Source of the DNA: Alphaproteobacteria bacterium
GTDB taxonomy: Bacteria; Pseudomonadota; Alphaproteobacteria; Caulobacterales; Maricaulaceae
Length of the DNA: 64,000 bases
Assembly (NCBI GenBank): GCA_016124675.1
Contig: WGNG01000014.1
Span: 97,508 to 161,507 of the forward strand
Direction of reading: 5' to 3'
The notes beneath the pieces are model-generated. The model did not search any database. It was not told where the DNA came from and was given only the letters and a program-made list of their open reading frames with translations. Positions 17,139 to 26,060 of the stretch are shown here, in pieces. Each line of letters begins with the position of its first letter. Position 1 is the stretch's first letter. The position numbers were made by a program, and so were the translations under genes.

Positions 17139-17750
17139 CTAACCCCGCCCCAGCGCCCCCCGCACATAGGGCAGCGCCGTCCAGGCGGTGAGGATGGCGA
17201 TGAACCACACCCCGCCCACCCAGTAGAAGAACCAGGCCGCCACCGGCAGGCTGACCGGCGTGGCGATGTCGAGCGCGACCAGCGCGAAGGGCGCGGCGGT
17301 CATGCCCATCGCCAGCGCTGTTTTGGTGCGCGCGTCCGAGGTGACGGTGAGGGTGGCGGGCGCGGGGCGGGTGAAGCGCAGGCCGGTGACAAGCACGTCG
17401 CGGCCGACAATGATGGCGACCGGCAAGGCCAGCCAGATCATCCAGTTGCTGAGGGCGGCAAAGGCGATGAGATAGGCGCCCACCAGCACCTTGTCGGCGA
17501 TGGGATCAAGCAGGGCGCCAAATGCGCTGCGCGCATCCAGCACCCGCGCCAGCCAGCCGTCCAGCCAGTCGGTGAGGGCGGCCAGCACGAAGATCACCGC
17601 CGAGGCCGCGCCCCAGAAAACCGCCGAGGCTTCATCGCCCTGACCGGCGCTGATGATCAGGCAATACGCGCCAATCACCCCCGCAGCCATGCGCGCCAGC
17701 GTGATGGCGTTGGGCAGATGGCGCAGCGGGCTATTCGTGGAAATGGTCAT
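17139..17750 (-). CDS. pgsA: CDP-diacylglycerol-glycerol-3-phosphate 3-phosphatidyltransferase
   Basis: 203 residues, an integral membrane enzyme making phosphatidylglycerol phosphate. The CDP-alcohol phosphatidyltransferase signature is complete: [20 protein letters not shown] followed by IADK (pattern DG-x2-AR-x8-G-x3-D-x3-D), after [19 protein letters not shown]. About five to six hydrophobic helices. Its start overlaps the uvrC end by 20 nt, so the two are translationally coupled, a common alphaproteobacterial arrangement. Confidence 0.93.
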   Translation of the reverse strand: MTISTNSPLRHLPNAITLARMAAGVIGAYCLIISAGQGDEASAVFWGAASAVIFVLAALTDWLDGWLARVLDARSAFGALLDPIADKVLVGAYLIAFAALSNWMIWLALPVAIIVGRDVLVTGLRFTRPAPATLTVTSDARTKTALAMGMTAAPFALVALDIATPVSLPVAAWFFYWVGGVWFIAILTAWTALPYVRGALGRG

Positions 17751-19641
17751 AGATCGTCCTCGCCAGCGTTTTGGAGACGCCCTCCACCGCTTCCAGATCG
17801 GCGAGGTTGGCGCGGGTGATCGCGCGCGCCGAGCCGAAATGCTTCAGAAGCGCGCTTTTGCGCTTGTCGCCAATGCCGGGAATGTCGTCGAGCGGGTTGT
17901 CGCGGATCTGGCGCTGGCGCCGGGCGCGGTGGCCGGTGATGGCGAAGCGGTGCGCCTCGTCGCGCAGGCGCTGGATGTAGTACAGCACCGGATCATTGGG
18001 CGGCAGGCGCACGGGCGGCTTGCCGGGCAGGTAGAACACCTCGCGCCCCGCATCGCGGTCCGGGCCCTTGGCCACGGCGGCCAGAGGGATGTCCGCGAGG
18101 CCGAGCGCCTCCATCACGCCCTGCACGGCCGAGAGCTGTCCCTTGCCGCCATCGATCAGCACCAAGTCCGGGGCGGGCGCGCCGTCATCGCGCTCCCGCT
18201 TCAGGCGCGCAAAGCGCCGGCGCAGCATGGCGGCCATCATGGCGTAATCATCATCGGTGGCCGCGTCCTCGCCCTTCATGTTGAAGCGGCGATAGGCGGT
18301 TTTCTCAAATCCCTCCGGCCCGGCGACGATCATGGCGCCCAGCGCGTTCGTGCCCTGGATGTGGGAGTTGTCATAGACCTCGATGCGCGCGGGCGGCGCG
18401 TCCAGCCCGAGCACCCTCGCGACACCTTTCAGGAGCTGGGCCTGGGACGCGCTCTCGGCCATCTGGCGGGCCAGCGCCTCGCGCGCATTGCGCACAGCCT
18501 GTTCCACCAGCTGTTTCTTGTCGCCGCGCTGGGGCGCGCGAATTTCCACGCCATGCCCGGCGCGCAGGGCCAGCGCCTCGCTGAGCAGTTCAGCTTCCTC
18601 GGGCGCATGGCTCACCAGCAAAAGGCGCGGGGCGGGCTTGTCGTCATAGAATTGCGCCAGAAACGCCGCCAGCACCGCGCCCTCGGGGGCGTCGGCCTCG
18701 TGGCGGGGATAGAAGGCGCGATTGCCCCAGTTCTGGCCCGCCCGGAAGAAGAAGACCTGCACGCAAGACCGCCCGCCCTCGCTGTGCACGGCCACCACGT
18801 CGGCCTCTTCCAGGCCTTCAGGATTGATGTCCTGATGGGTCGTCACCGCCGCGATGGCGCGGATGCGGTCGCGCAGCTTGGCCGCGTGCTCGAAATCCAT
18901 TGCCTCGGACGCGGCCGTCATCTGGGCCTGCAGCGCCTCGCGCAGCTCGTTGGAGCGCCCGCGCAGGAAGCTGGTCGCATCGGCCACCAGCTCGGCGTAT
19001 TCCTCGGCGTCCACATAATCCACGCACGGCGCCGCGCAGCGCTTGATCTGGTACAGCATGCAGGGCCGGGTGCGGCTCTCATACACGCTGTCCGAACAGG
19101 TGCGCAGCAAGAACGCCTTCTGCAGCGTGTTGAGCGTGTTGTTCACCGCGCCCGCGCTGGCGAACGGGCCGAAATACGCGCCCTTGGCCTTGCGCGCGCC
19201 GCGATGCTTGGCCAGCTGCGGCGCGGCGTGATCGCTGCGGATCAGGATGTAGGGAAAGGATTTGTCGTCGCGCAGGATGATGTTGAAGCGCGGCTTGAGG
19301 CGCTTGATGAGATTGGCTTCCAGCAAGAGCGCCTCGGTCTCGGTGCTGGTGACCACAAACTCCATGGTGCGCGTCAGGGCGATCATCAGGGCGATGCGGT
19401 TGGTGTGGCCGCCGGTTTTGGCATAGTTCGCCACCCGGTTTTTCAGCCGCTTCGCCTTGCCCACATAGAGCACCTCGCCATCGGCGCCATACATGCGGTA
19501 GACGCCGGGCTTCATCGGCAATTGCCTGACATAGTCGGCGATGATCTGCGGCCCCGGCCGCGCCTCGTCCGGCGCACCGGCGGGAGCGGCGTCGTCAGCC
19601 GCATCCATGGGCGGCGCATCAGGGCGGGCAGCTTTGACCAT
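17731..19641 (-). CDS. uvrC: UvrABC excinuclease subunit C
   Basis: 636 residues from ATG at 19641; an in-frame ATG at 19731 exists but its extra 30 residues are not UvrC-like. Domains in order: N-terminal GIY-YIG nuclease ([20 protein letters not shown], ~40-120), cysteine region LRTCSDSVY...[16 protein letters not shown] motif (~[15 protein letters not shown]), RNase-H-like C-nuclease ([26 protein letters not shown]), and tandem helix-hairpin-helix ([19 protein letters not shown]). It makes both incisions in nucleotide excision repair. Shares a transcript with pgsA. Confidence 0.96.
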   Translation of the reverse strand: MVKAARPDAPPMDAADDAAPAGAPDEARPGPQIIADYVRQLPMKPGVYRMYGADGEVLYVGKAKRLKNRVANYAKTGGHTNRIALMIALTRTMEFVVTSTETEALLLEANLIKRLKPRFNIILRDDKSFPYILIRSDHAAPQLAKHRGARKAKGAYFGPFASAGAVNNTLNTLQKAFLLRTCSDSVYESRTRPCMLYQIKRCAAPCVDYVDAEEYAELVADATSFLRGRSNELREALQAQMTAASEAMDFEHAAKLRDRIRAIAAVTTHQDINPEGLEEADVVAVHSEGGRSCVQVFFFRAGQNWGNRAFYPRHEADAPEGAVLAAFLAQFYDDKPAPRLLLVSHAPEEAELLSEALALRAGHGVEIRAPQRGDKKQLVEQAVRNAREALARQMAESASQAQLLKGVARVLGLDAPPARIEVYDNSHIQGTNALGAMIVAGPEGFEKTAYRRFNMKGEDAATDDDYAMMAAMLRRRFARLKRERDDGAPAPDLVLIDGGKGQLSAVQGVMEALGLADIPLAAVAKGPDRDAGREVFYLPGKPPVRLPPNDPVLYYIQRLRDEAHRFAITGHRARRQRQIRDNPLDDIPGIGDKRKSALLKHFGSARAITRANLADLEAVEGVSKTLARTIYDHFHE

Positions 19642-19696
19642 GGGCGGCAAGATAGGGTGCTGCGCGCGCGCCGTCAGCGGGCAGGGGCAGGTGGGG

Positions 19697-20488
19697 TCAG
19701 GATAGGAAGAAATCGGGCTGCTTGTCCTCATCTAGCCGGATCAGCCCAACAAGCAGCCATTGGTTCGCTGCGCCGTGCGTTGCATTGCGACGGGAGTGGG
19801 TGCTGAAGGCCAGGGCCAGGCCTTTGGGAAAATACTCATCTTCGTATTTGCGTTTCAGGGTCTTGAGCGCCTCCGCCTCGCCGTACAAACGGCGAAAATT
19901 CCAGAAAGCACTGACGCTTTCCCAGTCATCGGCTTCATGCCGGCGCGACCGGCCATCCTGGTCAGTCCACTTGACCATGAATTTTAACGGGCAGGGCTCG
20001 AACGGTCTTGCCGGCTTGTCCAGCCATGACAATTGCCGTGCTAACTCATGGTGCTTGGTCCGCTCGTCATCCAGCTCGGCTTGCGTCTTCTCCTGCCAGC
20101 CTAGTTCGAACGCGCTCGGACGAAGAAGCGTCAGGGATTCACCACGCGCATCGGCGTCTGCGAATGAGCTGCGGACGAGCGGGCTGACCAGCCGGGACCG
20201 TTCGGATTTCGGGACTTCGCCAAGACTTTCCAGCGAGTCCGGATCGACCTTCTGGCTCTCTGTGCGCCGGTCGCTGTCAGACTTCCTGTAGCGATAGCGA
20301 ATCCACTGCCAGCGGGAGAATTTCTGCCAGTCCTGCAGATTTCGAAAAGGGACGGGATACTGGCGGCGCCATTTCCCATCGCGGCCAATGCCCGCGCAGC
20401 AGACGGTCTCGAAATAACGGCTAGACCGATGCGGTTGCGCCTTCACCAGGATGAAGCACTCGTCGGTGAGCTCTGGTGTCTGGCTCAA
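19697..20488 (-). CDS. Unknown protein paired with DUF488
   Basis: 263 residues, rich in Arg, Lys, Glu and Trp, with no signal peptide or membrane helix. It opens [20 protein letters not shown] and has an aromatic/basic stretch near residue 50-68 ([20 protein letters not shown]) and [20 protein letters not shown] in the second half, features suggestive of nucleic-acid contact but not proof. Its start lies inside the DUF488 gene: the two overlap by 68 nt, so they are coupled. Base composition is visibly lower in GC than neighbouring uvrC and folB. I recognise no named family. Confidence 0.7.
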   Translation of the reverse strand: MSQTPELTDECFILVKAQPHRSSRYFETVCCAGIGRDGKWRRQYPVPFRNLQDWQKFSRWQWIRYRYRKSDSDRRTESQKVDPDSLESLGEVPKSERSRLVSPLVRSSFADADARGESLTLLRPSAFELGWQEKTQAELDDERTKHHELARQLSWLDKPARPFEPCPLKFMVKWTDQDGRSRRHEADDWESVSAFWNFRRLYGEAEALKTLKRKYEDEYFPKGLALAFSTHSRRNATHGAANQWLLVGLIRLDEDKQPDFFLS

Positions 20489-20942
20489 TGGTCTGAACCC
20501 CGAGGTGACGGGCCTTCAGCCCGGTTCGCGCTTCGAGTATGTCCGACACAATCTTTCGATGACAAGTGGTTTGGTCGCGCTCGTAACAAAGCAGGGCGAT
20601 GGTGCGCCCCGTTTTAAGCTGATCCTCGATCTGTCCCAGTGCTGACTGAGCTTCGTCGCTTTCGATGACCTGATCATATATGTCGCGGAACCTGCGCCAG
20701 TCGCCGGCGCGGGCCGCTTCACGGCCGGGTTTGGGATCACCAAGCTGGCGCAAGTGCAGATACATAATTCCGGCTGACTGCAAACGGTCCGCCAGCGCTG
20801 TCTTGGAAAACCCCTTCCGGCGCGACTGCGCGCGGTCCCGGATATCGATCAGGTAATCGACGCCAGCCCGGGCCAGCGTCGCGATGAAGTCATCGAGCGC
20901 CGCGCCTTCATAGCCGATCGTGTTCAGTTGAGCGCTAGCCAT
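20421..20942 (-). CDS. DUF488 domain protein
   Basis: 173 residues from ATG at 20942, chosen because the DUF488 core begins at once (LNTIGYEGAALDDFIATL); the frame is open to 20999. DUF488 hallmarks: VDYLIDIRDRAQSRRKGFSK near the N-terminus and ALLCYERDQTTCHRKIVSDI near the C-terminus, with its paired Cys residues. The family has no firmly established activity; it occurs in stress, mobile and defence contexts. It forms a two-gene cassette with the overlapping unknown gene, inserted between folB and uvrC. Confidence 0.85.
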   Translation of the reverse strand: MASAQLNTIGYEGAALDDFIATLARAGVDYLIDIRDRAQSRRKGFSKTALADRLQSAGIMYLHLRQLGDPKPGREAARAGDWRRFRDIYDQVIESDEAQSALGQIEDQLKTGRTIALLCYERDQTTCHRKIVSDILEARTGLKARHLGVQTIEPDTRAHRRVLHPGEGATASV

Positions 20943-20989
20943 GTCGAACCCGTAACGCGAAACGCTTAATGAGCCAACAGCGTTACCCC

Positions 20990-21403
20990 CTACCGCCATC
21001 GCTCCAGACTGACCCCGACGCTGTCGGCATCGGCCAGCGCGGTCAGCTTGTCGATGCTCAGCGCCAGGCGGGTGATGCGCGGGTCGGTGAAGAGCGTGTC
21101 GGCGATGGTCTGGGCGAGGTCTTCGAGGAGATCGTGGTGGCGGGCCAGCACGATCTGGCGCACGGTTTCGGCCAGCGCGGCGTAATTGACGGTGTCTGTA
21201 AGGCGGCCCGAGGGGCAGCGCGCGCTGGCGTCGACGTCGGCGGTCAGGTCGATGCGCACGCTCTGACGCCGCCCGCGCTCTGAGTCATAGACGCCCACTT
21301 CCGCCTCCAGGCGCAGGCCGCGCACATGCACGCTGACGCGCTCGCCGGCGTGTTCGGGTCGGGCGGCCGGGGCGTCGCCGGGGCGGACGGGTTCAAGTTT
21401 CAT
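20990..21403 (-). CDS. folB: Dihydroneopterin aldolase
   Basis: 137 residues from ATG at 21403. The DHNA family core is clear: VSVHVRGLRLEAEVGVYDSE at the start, TDTVNYAALAETVRQIV in the middle (catalytic loop region) and a short SIDKLTALADADSVGVSLER end. It converts dihydroneopterin to hydroxymethyl-dihydropterin in folate synthesis. Divergent from a pteridine-reductase-like SDR, which suggests shared pterin control; folK is elsewhere (38928). Confidence 0.9.
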   Translation of the reverse strand: MKLEPVRPGDAPAARPEHAGERVSVHVRGLRLEAEVGVYDSERGRRQSVRIDLTADVDASARCPSGRLTDTVNYAALAETVRQIVLARHHDLLEDLAQTIADTLFTDPRITRLALSIDKLTALADADSVGVSLERWR

Positions 21404-21436
21404 GGGCGCGGCGCCTCTTTTTTGTGCGGCGATCAG

Positions 21437-21465
21437 GCTATATGCCCCGTGCGGGCGCGTGTGAA
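21437..21465 (-). promoter_or_regulatory. Candidate folB promoter
   Basis: On the minus strand TTCACA (21460-21465) and TATAGC (21437-21442) are separated by exactly 17 nt, 34 nt upstream of the folB start. The -10 is a good match; the -35 differs from consensus at one base. Confidence 0.45.
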
Positions 21466-21504
21466 CACGGATTGGCGCCCTTTTGAGCAGACCGGAGCCC
21501 GTCC

Positions 21505-22290
21505 ATGACGCAATCACACCTCGCCGGGGCACACCCCGCCGGCAAAGGCGCCGCCCTGGTCACCGGCGCGTCCAAGCGCATCGGGCGCGCACTGGCCGAA
21601 GCTCTGGTCGAGGACGGCTACGCACTGGCGGTCCATTACAATGCATCGCGCGAGGAAGCGGACGCCTTCGTGGCGGCGATTGAGGCGAAGGGCGGCCGCG
21701 CGGCGGCGCTGGGCGCGGACCTGGCGGACCCGCAGGCAGCAGCCGGCCTGATCGATGCGGCGCGCGCCGCGCTGGGGCCGGTCAGCGTGCTCGTCAATTC
21801 CGCCTCGGTGTTCGAGGACGATGCGGTGGGCAGCCTAACCGCCGCCAGCTTCCGCCGCCATATGGACGCCAACACGCTGGCGCCCGCGCTTCTGAGCCAG
21901 GCCTTCGCCGCGCAGGCCCCTGAGGGTGCAATGATATTCAATCTTCTGGACTACAAGCTGTTCAACATGAACGCCGATTTCTTCTCCTACACATTGTCCA
22001 AAGCCGCGCTGATGACCATGACCCAGATGCTGGCGCGCGCGCTCGCCCCCAAGGTGCGCGTCAATGCCGCTGCGCCGGGCCTGACCCTGCCCAGCCCCTA
22101 TCATTCCCACGCAGAGTTTGAGCGCCTGCATGACGACAACCCGCTCAAATGCGGGCCGACGCCGGATGATCTGGTGCGTACGCTGCGCTATTTCCTGGAG
22201 ACCCCGTCCGTATCCGGACAGATCGTCTGCGTGGATGGCGGCCAGCATTTCGACCCGCGCCTGACGCGCGACGTGTTCGGGGCGCTTTAG
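21505..22290 (+). CDS. Short-chain dehydrogenase, pteridine reductase (FolM/PTR1)-like
   Basis: 261 residues. The Rossmann start is ALVTGASKRIGRALAEAL; Arg in place of the second Gly of TGxxxGxG is the mark of PTR1/FolM-type pteridine reductases. Then LVNSASVFEDDAVG, the active-site Tyr-x3-Lys in FSYTLSKAALMTMTQ and VRVNAAAPGLTLPS. It probably reduces dihydropterins or dihydrofolate with NADPH. Its divergence from folB (102 nt between starts) supports a pterin/folate role. Confidence 0.85.
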   Translation: MTQSHLAGAHPAGKGAALVTGASKRIGRALAEALVEDGYALAVHYNASREEADAFVAAIEAKGGRAAALGADLADPQAAAGLIDAARAALGPVSVLVNSASVFEDDAVGSLTAASFRRHMDANTLAPALLSQAFAAQAPEGAMIFNLLDYKLFNMNADFFSYTLSKAALMTMTQMLARALAPKVRVNAAAPGLTLPSPYHSHAEFERLHDDNPLKCGPTPDDLVRTLRYFLETPSVSGQIVCVDGGQHFDPRLTRDVFGAL

Positions 22291-22327
22291 GACGATTGTC
22301 CGGCAAATCTGGCGGGCGCAGCCTGGC

Positions 22328-22642
22328 CTATGGCTCGCCGCGCGGGCTGTCGGTCAGCACCACGATCTCGCTGGGATGGGCAAAGCGCAGCACGGCGCGC
22401 GCGCGCTCTTCGAGATAATCCACATCCACCGCGCCGGTGCGCTCGTCGAGCCGGGCGACCCGGTCCTCCATGCGCTCACGCTGGGCGCGCGTCTCGGCGA
22501 GCTCCGCCTCCACCGCCGCGATCTCGATCTGGATGCGGGCGTGGTTGTACACGCCCTGCTCCCCGTTCATGGCGTGATAGCCGAAATAGGCGATCACCAA
22601 CGCCAGAAACCCCGTCAGGCTGAACCGCTTCAGCGTGTTCAT
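22328..22642 (-). CDS. ftsB: FtsB/DivIC-like septum formation protein
   Basis: 104 residues from ATG at 22642 (GGGGA sits 6-10 nt upstream; an ATG at 22654 is also possible). One membrane helix (FSLTGFLALVIAYFGYHAM) is followed by a short periplasmic coiled coil (IEIAAVEAELAETRAQRERM, continuing through DRVARLDERT) and the conserved end YLEERARAVLRFAHPSEIVVL, all as in FtsB/DivIC. It would join FtsL and FtsQ at the division site. In many relatives this gene sits beside pdhA; here it is 4 kb away. Confidence 0.88.
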   Translation of the reverse strand: MNTLKRFSLTGFLALVIAYFGYHAMNGEQGVYNHARIQIEIAAVEAELAETRAQRERMEDRVARLDERTGAVDVDYLEERARAVLRFAHPSEIVVLTDSPRGEP

Positions 22643-22776
22643 GGCCGTCCCCATCCACCATCCGCCTTTTGCGGATCGTACGGGCGAAAATCTAGCCCGG
22701 GCAGGGTAAAGGAAGCGTTAGGCGAATCGAGTCCGTTCAGGCGATTCGCAGACTCGCGCAGGTTTGGGTCGGCGAG

Positions 22777-22926
22777 GCCCACGGCGCAAACCGGACATTG
22801 GGAACCGGATTTCGGGTGATGTGCGCGGCTGCCAAAGACCGTCGGCGTCAAGCCCACGGCGCTACCCAAAGAGTGGGAACCGGTTCTTGGATAAATTGCA
22901 CCGCCACTGGAAACCGTCAGCCGTCA
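22777..22926. repeat. Imperfect 75-bp tandem repeat
   Basis: Two direct units, beginning GCCCACGGCGC at 22777 and at 22852, 75 nt apart, share that start, the core TGGGAACCGG and the end CGTC-GTCA, with many differences between. The core resembles the widespread alphaproteobacterial intergenic palindrome containing GGGAACCGGTTTTCGG. It fills the stretch between ftsB and sdhE; no gene is seen there. Confidence 0.6.
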
Positions 22927-23247
22927 GGCAGACGGCCCGTCGCCCAGCGCCGCCTCGGCGTGGAAGCGGAAGGCTTTCAGCGCATCCAGCACCGGCGTGT
23001 CGTAATTGCGCGGCGTCTCGGCTGCGCCGGTGATCCAGGCGTAGACATCGGTGTCCGGCGCATCCAGCAGGCGCTCGAACGCGTCCAGCTCCGCGGGCGA
23101 CAGGCCGTCCAGCCGCGCCTGCGCAAACCGCCCCATGATCAGATCGGCTTCCTTGAACCCCCGCCGCCAGGCGCGAAACAGCAGCCGCTTCTTGCGGTCT
23201 TCAGGATCGATGGGACGGTTGGGATCGGAGAAAGGATCATCGCTCAT
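22924..23247 (-). CDS. sdhE: Succinate dehydrogenase assembly factor 2 (FAD assembly factor)
   Basis: 107 residues from ATG at 23247. The family signature RGxxExD is present in FRAWRRGFKEADLIMGRFA, followed by LDGLSPAELDAFERLLDAPD and DVYAWITG, the standard SdhE order. It helps attach FAD covalently to SdhA. The C-terminal ~30 residues are an extension beyond the bacterial core. Being near recG is the usual alphaproteobacterial location. Confidence 0.92.
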   Translation of the reverse strand: MSDDPFSDPNRPIDPEDRKKRLLFRAWRRGFKEADLIMGRFAQARLDGLSPAELDAFERLLDAPDTDVYAWITGAAETPRNYDTPVLDALKAFRFHAEAALGDGPSA

Positions 23248-23342
23248 GGGAGGGCATTTAGGTTTGAATGACCTCGGCGGGAAGGGGCTTGAGCCTATTG
23301 GGCTCAGCGAACTTGCCAAGGCCGATGATGCCCGGACGCCTC

Positions 23343-23558
23343 TTATTGCAACCGCTCCGCAATCCACAACTTGATAAGCGATTGCCGTGTCACGCCCAGA
23401 TGGCGCGCCTCGCGGTCGAGCGCTTCCACGACCCAGCCGGGGAAATCCACGTTCACGCGGCGCATCTCCTCATTCGCACGCCGCGCCTTGGACCAGTCCA
23501 CGGCGGCGCTGAGGTCTTGCCCGGCGTCGAACGCCGCATCGAATTCCCGGGCCTTCAT
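23343..23558 (-). CDS. BrnA-like RHH antitoxin, apparently without toxin
   Basis: 71 residues from ATG at 23558. It ends MRRVNVDFPGWVVEALDREA, then RHLGVTRQSLIKLWIAERLQ, a ribbon-helix-helix DNA-binding domain of the BrnA/CopG antitoxin type; the N-terminus MKAREFDAAFDAGQD is also typical. A BrnT toxin would be expected directly upstream, but only 128 nt separate this gene from divergent recG and no BrnT-like frame is seen; downstream is sdhE. So it is an orphan that may act as a repressor or against a toxin elsewhere. Confidence 0.8.
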   Translation of the reverse strand: MKAREFDAAFDAGQDLSAAVDWSKARRANEEMRRVNVDFPGWVVEALDREARHLGVTRQSLIKLWIAERLQ

Positions 23559-23576
23559 GGCGCGTCGCCTCCAGGG

Positions 23577-23614
23577 TGGATATCCAATATACCAGCCGCC
23601 CGAACGCGCTTCAA
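23577..23614 (-). promoter_or_regulatory. Promoter and operator of orphan antitoxin gene
   Basis: Minus-strand TTGAAG (23609-23614) and TATATT (23586-23591) with a 17-nt spacer lie about 30 nt before the antitoxin start. The palindrome TGGATATCCA (23577-23586) abuts the -10 box and is a likely binding site for the encoded RHH protein. Confidence 0.7.
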
Positions 23615-23686
23615 TTTCTGGTTCGGGCGCCACGCCCCTTTCCTAACCCCTTCCCCTCCATCCCCGGCGCGGCTTAACTCGTGCCC

Positions 23687-25777
23687 ATGCGCCCTCAATC
23701 CCTCTTCCCGCTCTTTGCTGACATCACCACGCTGAAGGGCGTCGGCCCGAAGCTGGCCGAATTGCTGGCGCGGGCGGCGGGCGGGCCGCGGGTGAAGGAT
23801 GTGTTGTTTACGCCGCCCACCGGCCTCGTTGACCGCACCCGTCGCCTGTTCATCTCTGACGCGGGCGATCTCGGCGGCGTCGTGACGCTGGAGGGCGAGG
23901 TGGAGGCGCATGTGCCGCGCCCCACGATGAAGCAGCCCTACAAGGTGCGCCTGCGCGACGAGACGGGCTTTCTGCATCTGGTTTTCTTCAACGCCCGGCC
24001 CGATTACCTGATGCGCGTGCTGCCCGTGGGCGCGCGCCGGGTGGTGTCGGGCAAGGCGGAGCGTTTCGGCTCGGAAATCCAGATGGTGCATCCCGATCTG
24101 ATCGCCGCGCCGGGCGAGATCGAGGCGGGTGATCTTTTGCAGCCGGTCTATCCGCTCACCGCCGGGCTGTCGGGCGCAGTGATGCGCAAGGCGGTGGCCG
24201 GGGCGCTGGCGGCGGCGCCGGACCTGCCCGACTGGATCGATCCGCCGCTGGCCGCGCGCGAAGCCTGGCCCGGCTGGCGCGCCGCGCTCACGGCGCTGCA
24301 TGCGCCCGCATCCGCCGATGATCTGGCGCCGCAAGCGCCCGCGCGCCGGCGCCTCGCCTTTGACGAGGTGTTCGCCCACCAGCTGGCCCTGAAGCTCGCC
24401 CGCCGCGAACGCCGCGCCCGCAAGGGCCGCGCGCTCACGGGCGATGGCGTGAAGGTGAGGGCGGTGCTGGACGGTGCGCCCTTCACCCCCACGGGCGCGC
24501 AGACCCGCGCCTTCGAGGCCGTGCGCGAGGATTTGCGTGCGCCTGCGCGCATGATGCGCCTCATCCATGGCGATGTGGGATCGGGCAAGACGTTTGTGGC
24601 GGCGCTGGCCGCCGCCCATGTGGCCGAGGCTGGCGGCCAGACCGCCCTGATGGCGCCCACCGAGATCGTCGCGCGCCAGCATGCCGGCGTGCTCGAAGCG
24701 CTGCTCGCCCCTGCCGGGATCAGGGTCGCCGCGCTGACCGGCCGCGACAAGGGCGCGCGCCGGGCGGAGATATTGGAGCAGATGGCCAGCGGCGAGGCCC
24801 ATGTGGTCTGCGGCACCCATGCCCTGTTTCAGGAGGCGGTGGAGTTTCACGATCTGGGCCTGGTGGTGATCGACGAGCAGCACCGCTTCGGCGTGTCGGA
24901 CCGGCGCCGCCTCACCCTGAAAGGCGCCGCGCCCGACGTGCTGGCCATGAGCGCCACGCCCATCCCGCGCACGCTGACGCTCGCAGCCTTTGGCGACCTC
25001 GATGTCTCGCGCCTTGATGAAAAGCCCGCCGGGCGCATCGCGCCGGACACGCGCGTGGTCTCCGCCCAGCGCCTGAGCGATGTGGTGGACGGGCTGAAAC
25101 GGGCGCTCTCCCATGGCGAGCGCGCCTACTGGGTATGTCCGCTGGTGGAGGAGAGCGATATCTCCGACCTTGCCGCCGCCGAGGCGCGCCACCATATGCT
25201 GGGCGAGCTTTTGCCCGGGCGGCGGGTGGGGCTGGTGCATGGCCGCATGCCCGCGCGCGACAAGCAGCAGGCCGCCGAGGATTTCCGTGCGGGCAAGATC
25301 GATGTGCTGGTGGCCACCACGGTGATCGAGGTGGGCGTGGACGCCCCCGACGCCACCATCATGGTGATCGAACATGCCGAGCGGTTTGGCCTCGCGCAAT
25401 TGCACCAGCTGCGCGGCCGGGTGGGGCGGGGCGACAAGCCGTCCACCTGCCTCCTGCTCTATCACGGCCAGCCGGGCGAGACGGCGCGCGCGCGCCTGGA
25501 CATCATGCGCCGCACCGATGACGGGTTCGAGATCGCCGAGGAAGACTGGCGCCTGCGCGGCTCGGGCGATCCTTTGGGCCTGCGCCAGTCGGGCCTGCCG
25601 GACTATCGCCTGGCGGATCTGGCCGCCCATGCCGACCTCATCGAACTCGCCAGCGACGCCGCCCGCTATGAAACCGCCCGCGAAGACGTGCTTTCCGGCC
25701 CGCGCGGGGAGGCGCTGCGGACCTTGCTCTATCTGTTCGAACGCGATGAGGGCGTGCGGTTGATGCGGTCTGGGTGA
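23687..25777 (+). CDS. recG: ATP-dependent DNA helicase RecG
   Basis: 696 residues from ATG at 23687 (a GTG two codons earlier is possible). N-terminal wedge/OB domain with LKGVGPKLAELLARAAG, then the helicase core: Walker A HGDVGSGKTFVAALAAAHV, MAPTEIVARQHA, the DEAD-like DEQH in VVIDEQHRFGVSDR, MSATPIPRTLTL, and RecG-type C-terminal motif VATTVIEVGVDAPDA with QLHQLRGRVGRG. It reverses stalled forks and processes branched DNA. Divergent from the sdhE/antitoxin region. Confidence 0.97.
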   Translation: MRPQSLFPLFADITTLKGVGPKLAELLARAAGGPRVKDVLFTPPTGLVDRTRRLFISDAGDLGGVVTLEGEVEAHVPRPTMKQPYKVRLRDETGFLHLVFFNARPDYLMRVLPVGARRVVSGKAERFGSEIQMVHPDLIAAPGEIEAGDLLQPVYPLTAGLSGAVMRKAVAGALAAAPDLPDWIDPPLAAREAWPGWRAALTALHAPASADDLAPQAPARRRLAFDEVFAHQLALKLARRERRARKGRALTGDGVKVRAVLDGAPFTPTGAQTRAFEAVREDLRAPARMMRLIHGDVGSGKTFVAALAAAHVAEAGGQTALMAPTEIVARQHAGVLEALLAPAGIRVAALTGRDKGARRAEILEQMASGEAHVVCGTHALFQEAVEFHDLGLVVIDEQHRFGVSDRRRLTLKGAAPDVLAMSATPIPRTLTLAAFGDLDVSRLDEKPAGRIAPDTRVVSAQRLSDVVDGLKRALSHGERAYWVCPLVEESDISDLAAAEARHHMLGELLPGRRVGLVHGRMPARDKQQAAEDFRAGKIDVLVATTVIEVGVDAPDATIMVIEHAERFGLAQLHQLRGRVGRGDKPSTCLLLYHGQPGETARARLDIMRRTDDGFEIAEEDWRLRGSGDPLGLRQSGLPDYRLADLAAHADLIELASDAARYETAREDVLSGPRGEALRTLLYLFERDEGVRLMRSG

Positions 25778-25817
25778 GGTGGGAATCACGCCTGCGGGAG
25801 GAAAGACAGGGCGTTTT

Positions 25818-25970
25818 TCCCTCCCACTCGTGGGGAGGGTGGCTGAGCGCAGCGAAGCCGGGTGGGGGGCGCCGCCGACAGGCGGCTGCTCAAAACCTGC
25901 ACCGGGCGGCGCCTCACCCCACCCGACCCGGCGCTTCGCGCCGGCCCACCCTCCCCATCAAGGGGAGGGA
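25818..25970. repeat. Dispersed palindromic repeat, family A copy 2
   Basis: 153 bp, the same element as 4427-4578 in the same orientation, with terminal inverted arms, the internal GCCGCCGACAGGCGGC hairpin, the CCCCACCCGACCCGGCGCTT segment and the same end. Differences are scattered substitutions and one or two indels. It begins 40 nt after the recG stop. Confidence 0.85.
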
Positions 25971-26060
25971 AAAGGGTGGCGCGACTTTCCCTCACCCCTA
26001 CTGGTACTAACCTGCGACCCCATCTGCCTGTCGCTCCTTGCTGAGCCATTTTCGCGAGCG

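Noticed and set aside
23555..25789. 744-codon minus-strand frame over recG
   Set aside because: Antisense shadow of recG; its translation is compositionally odd and has no motif.
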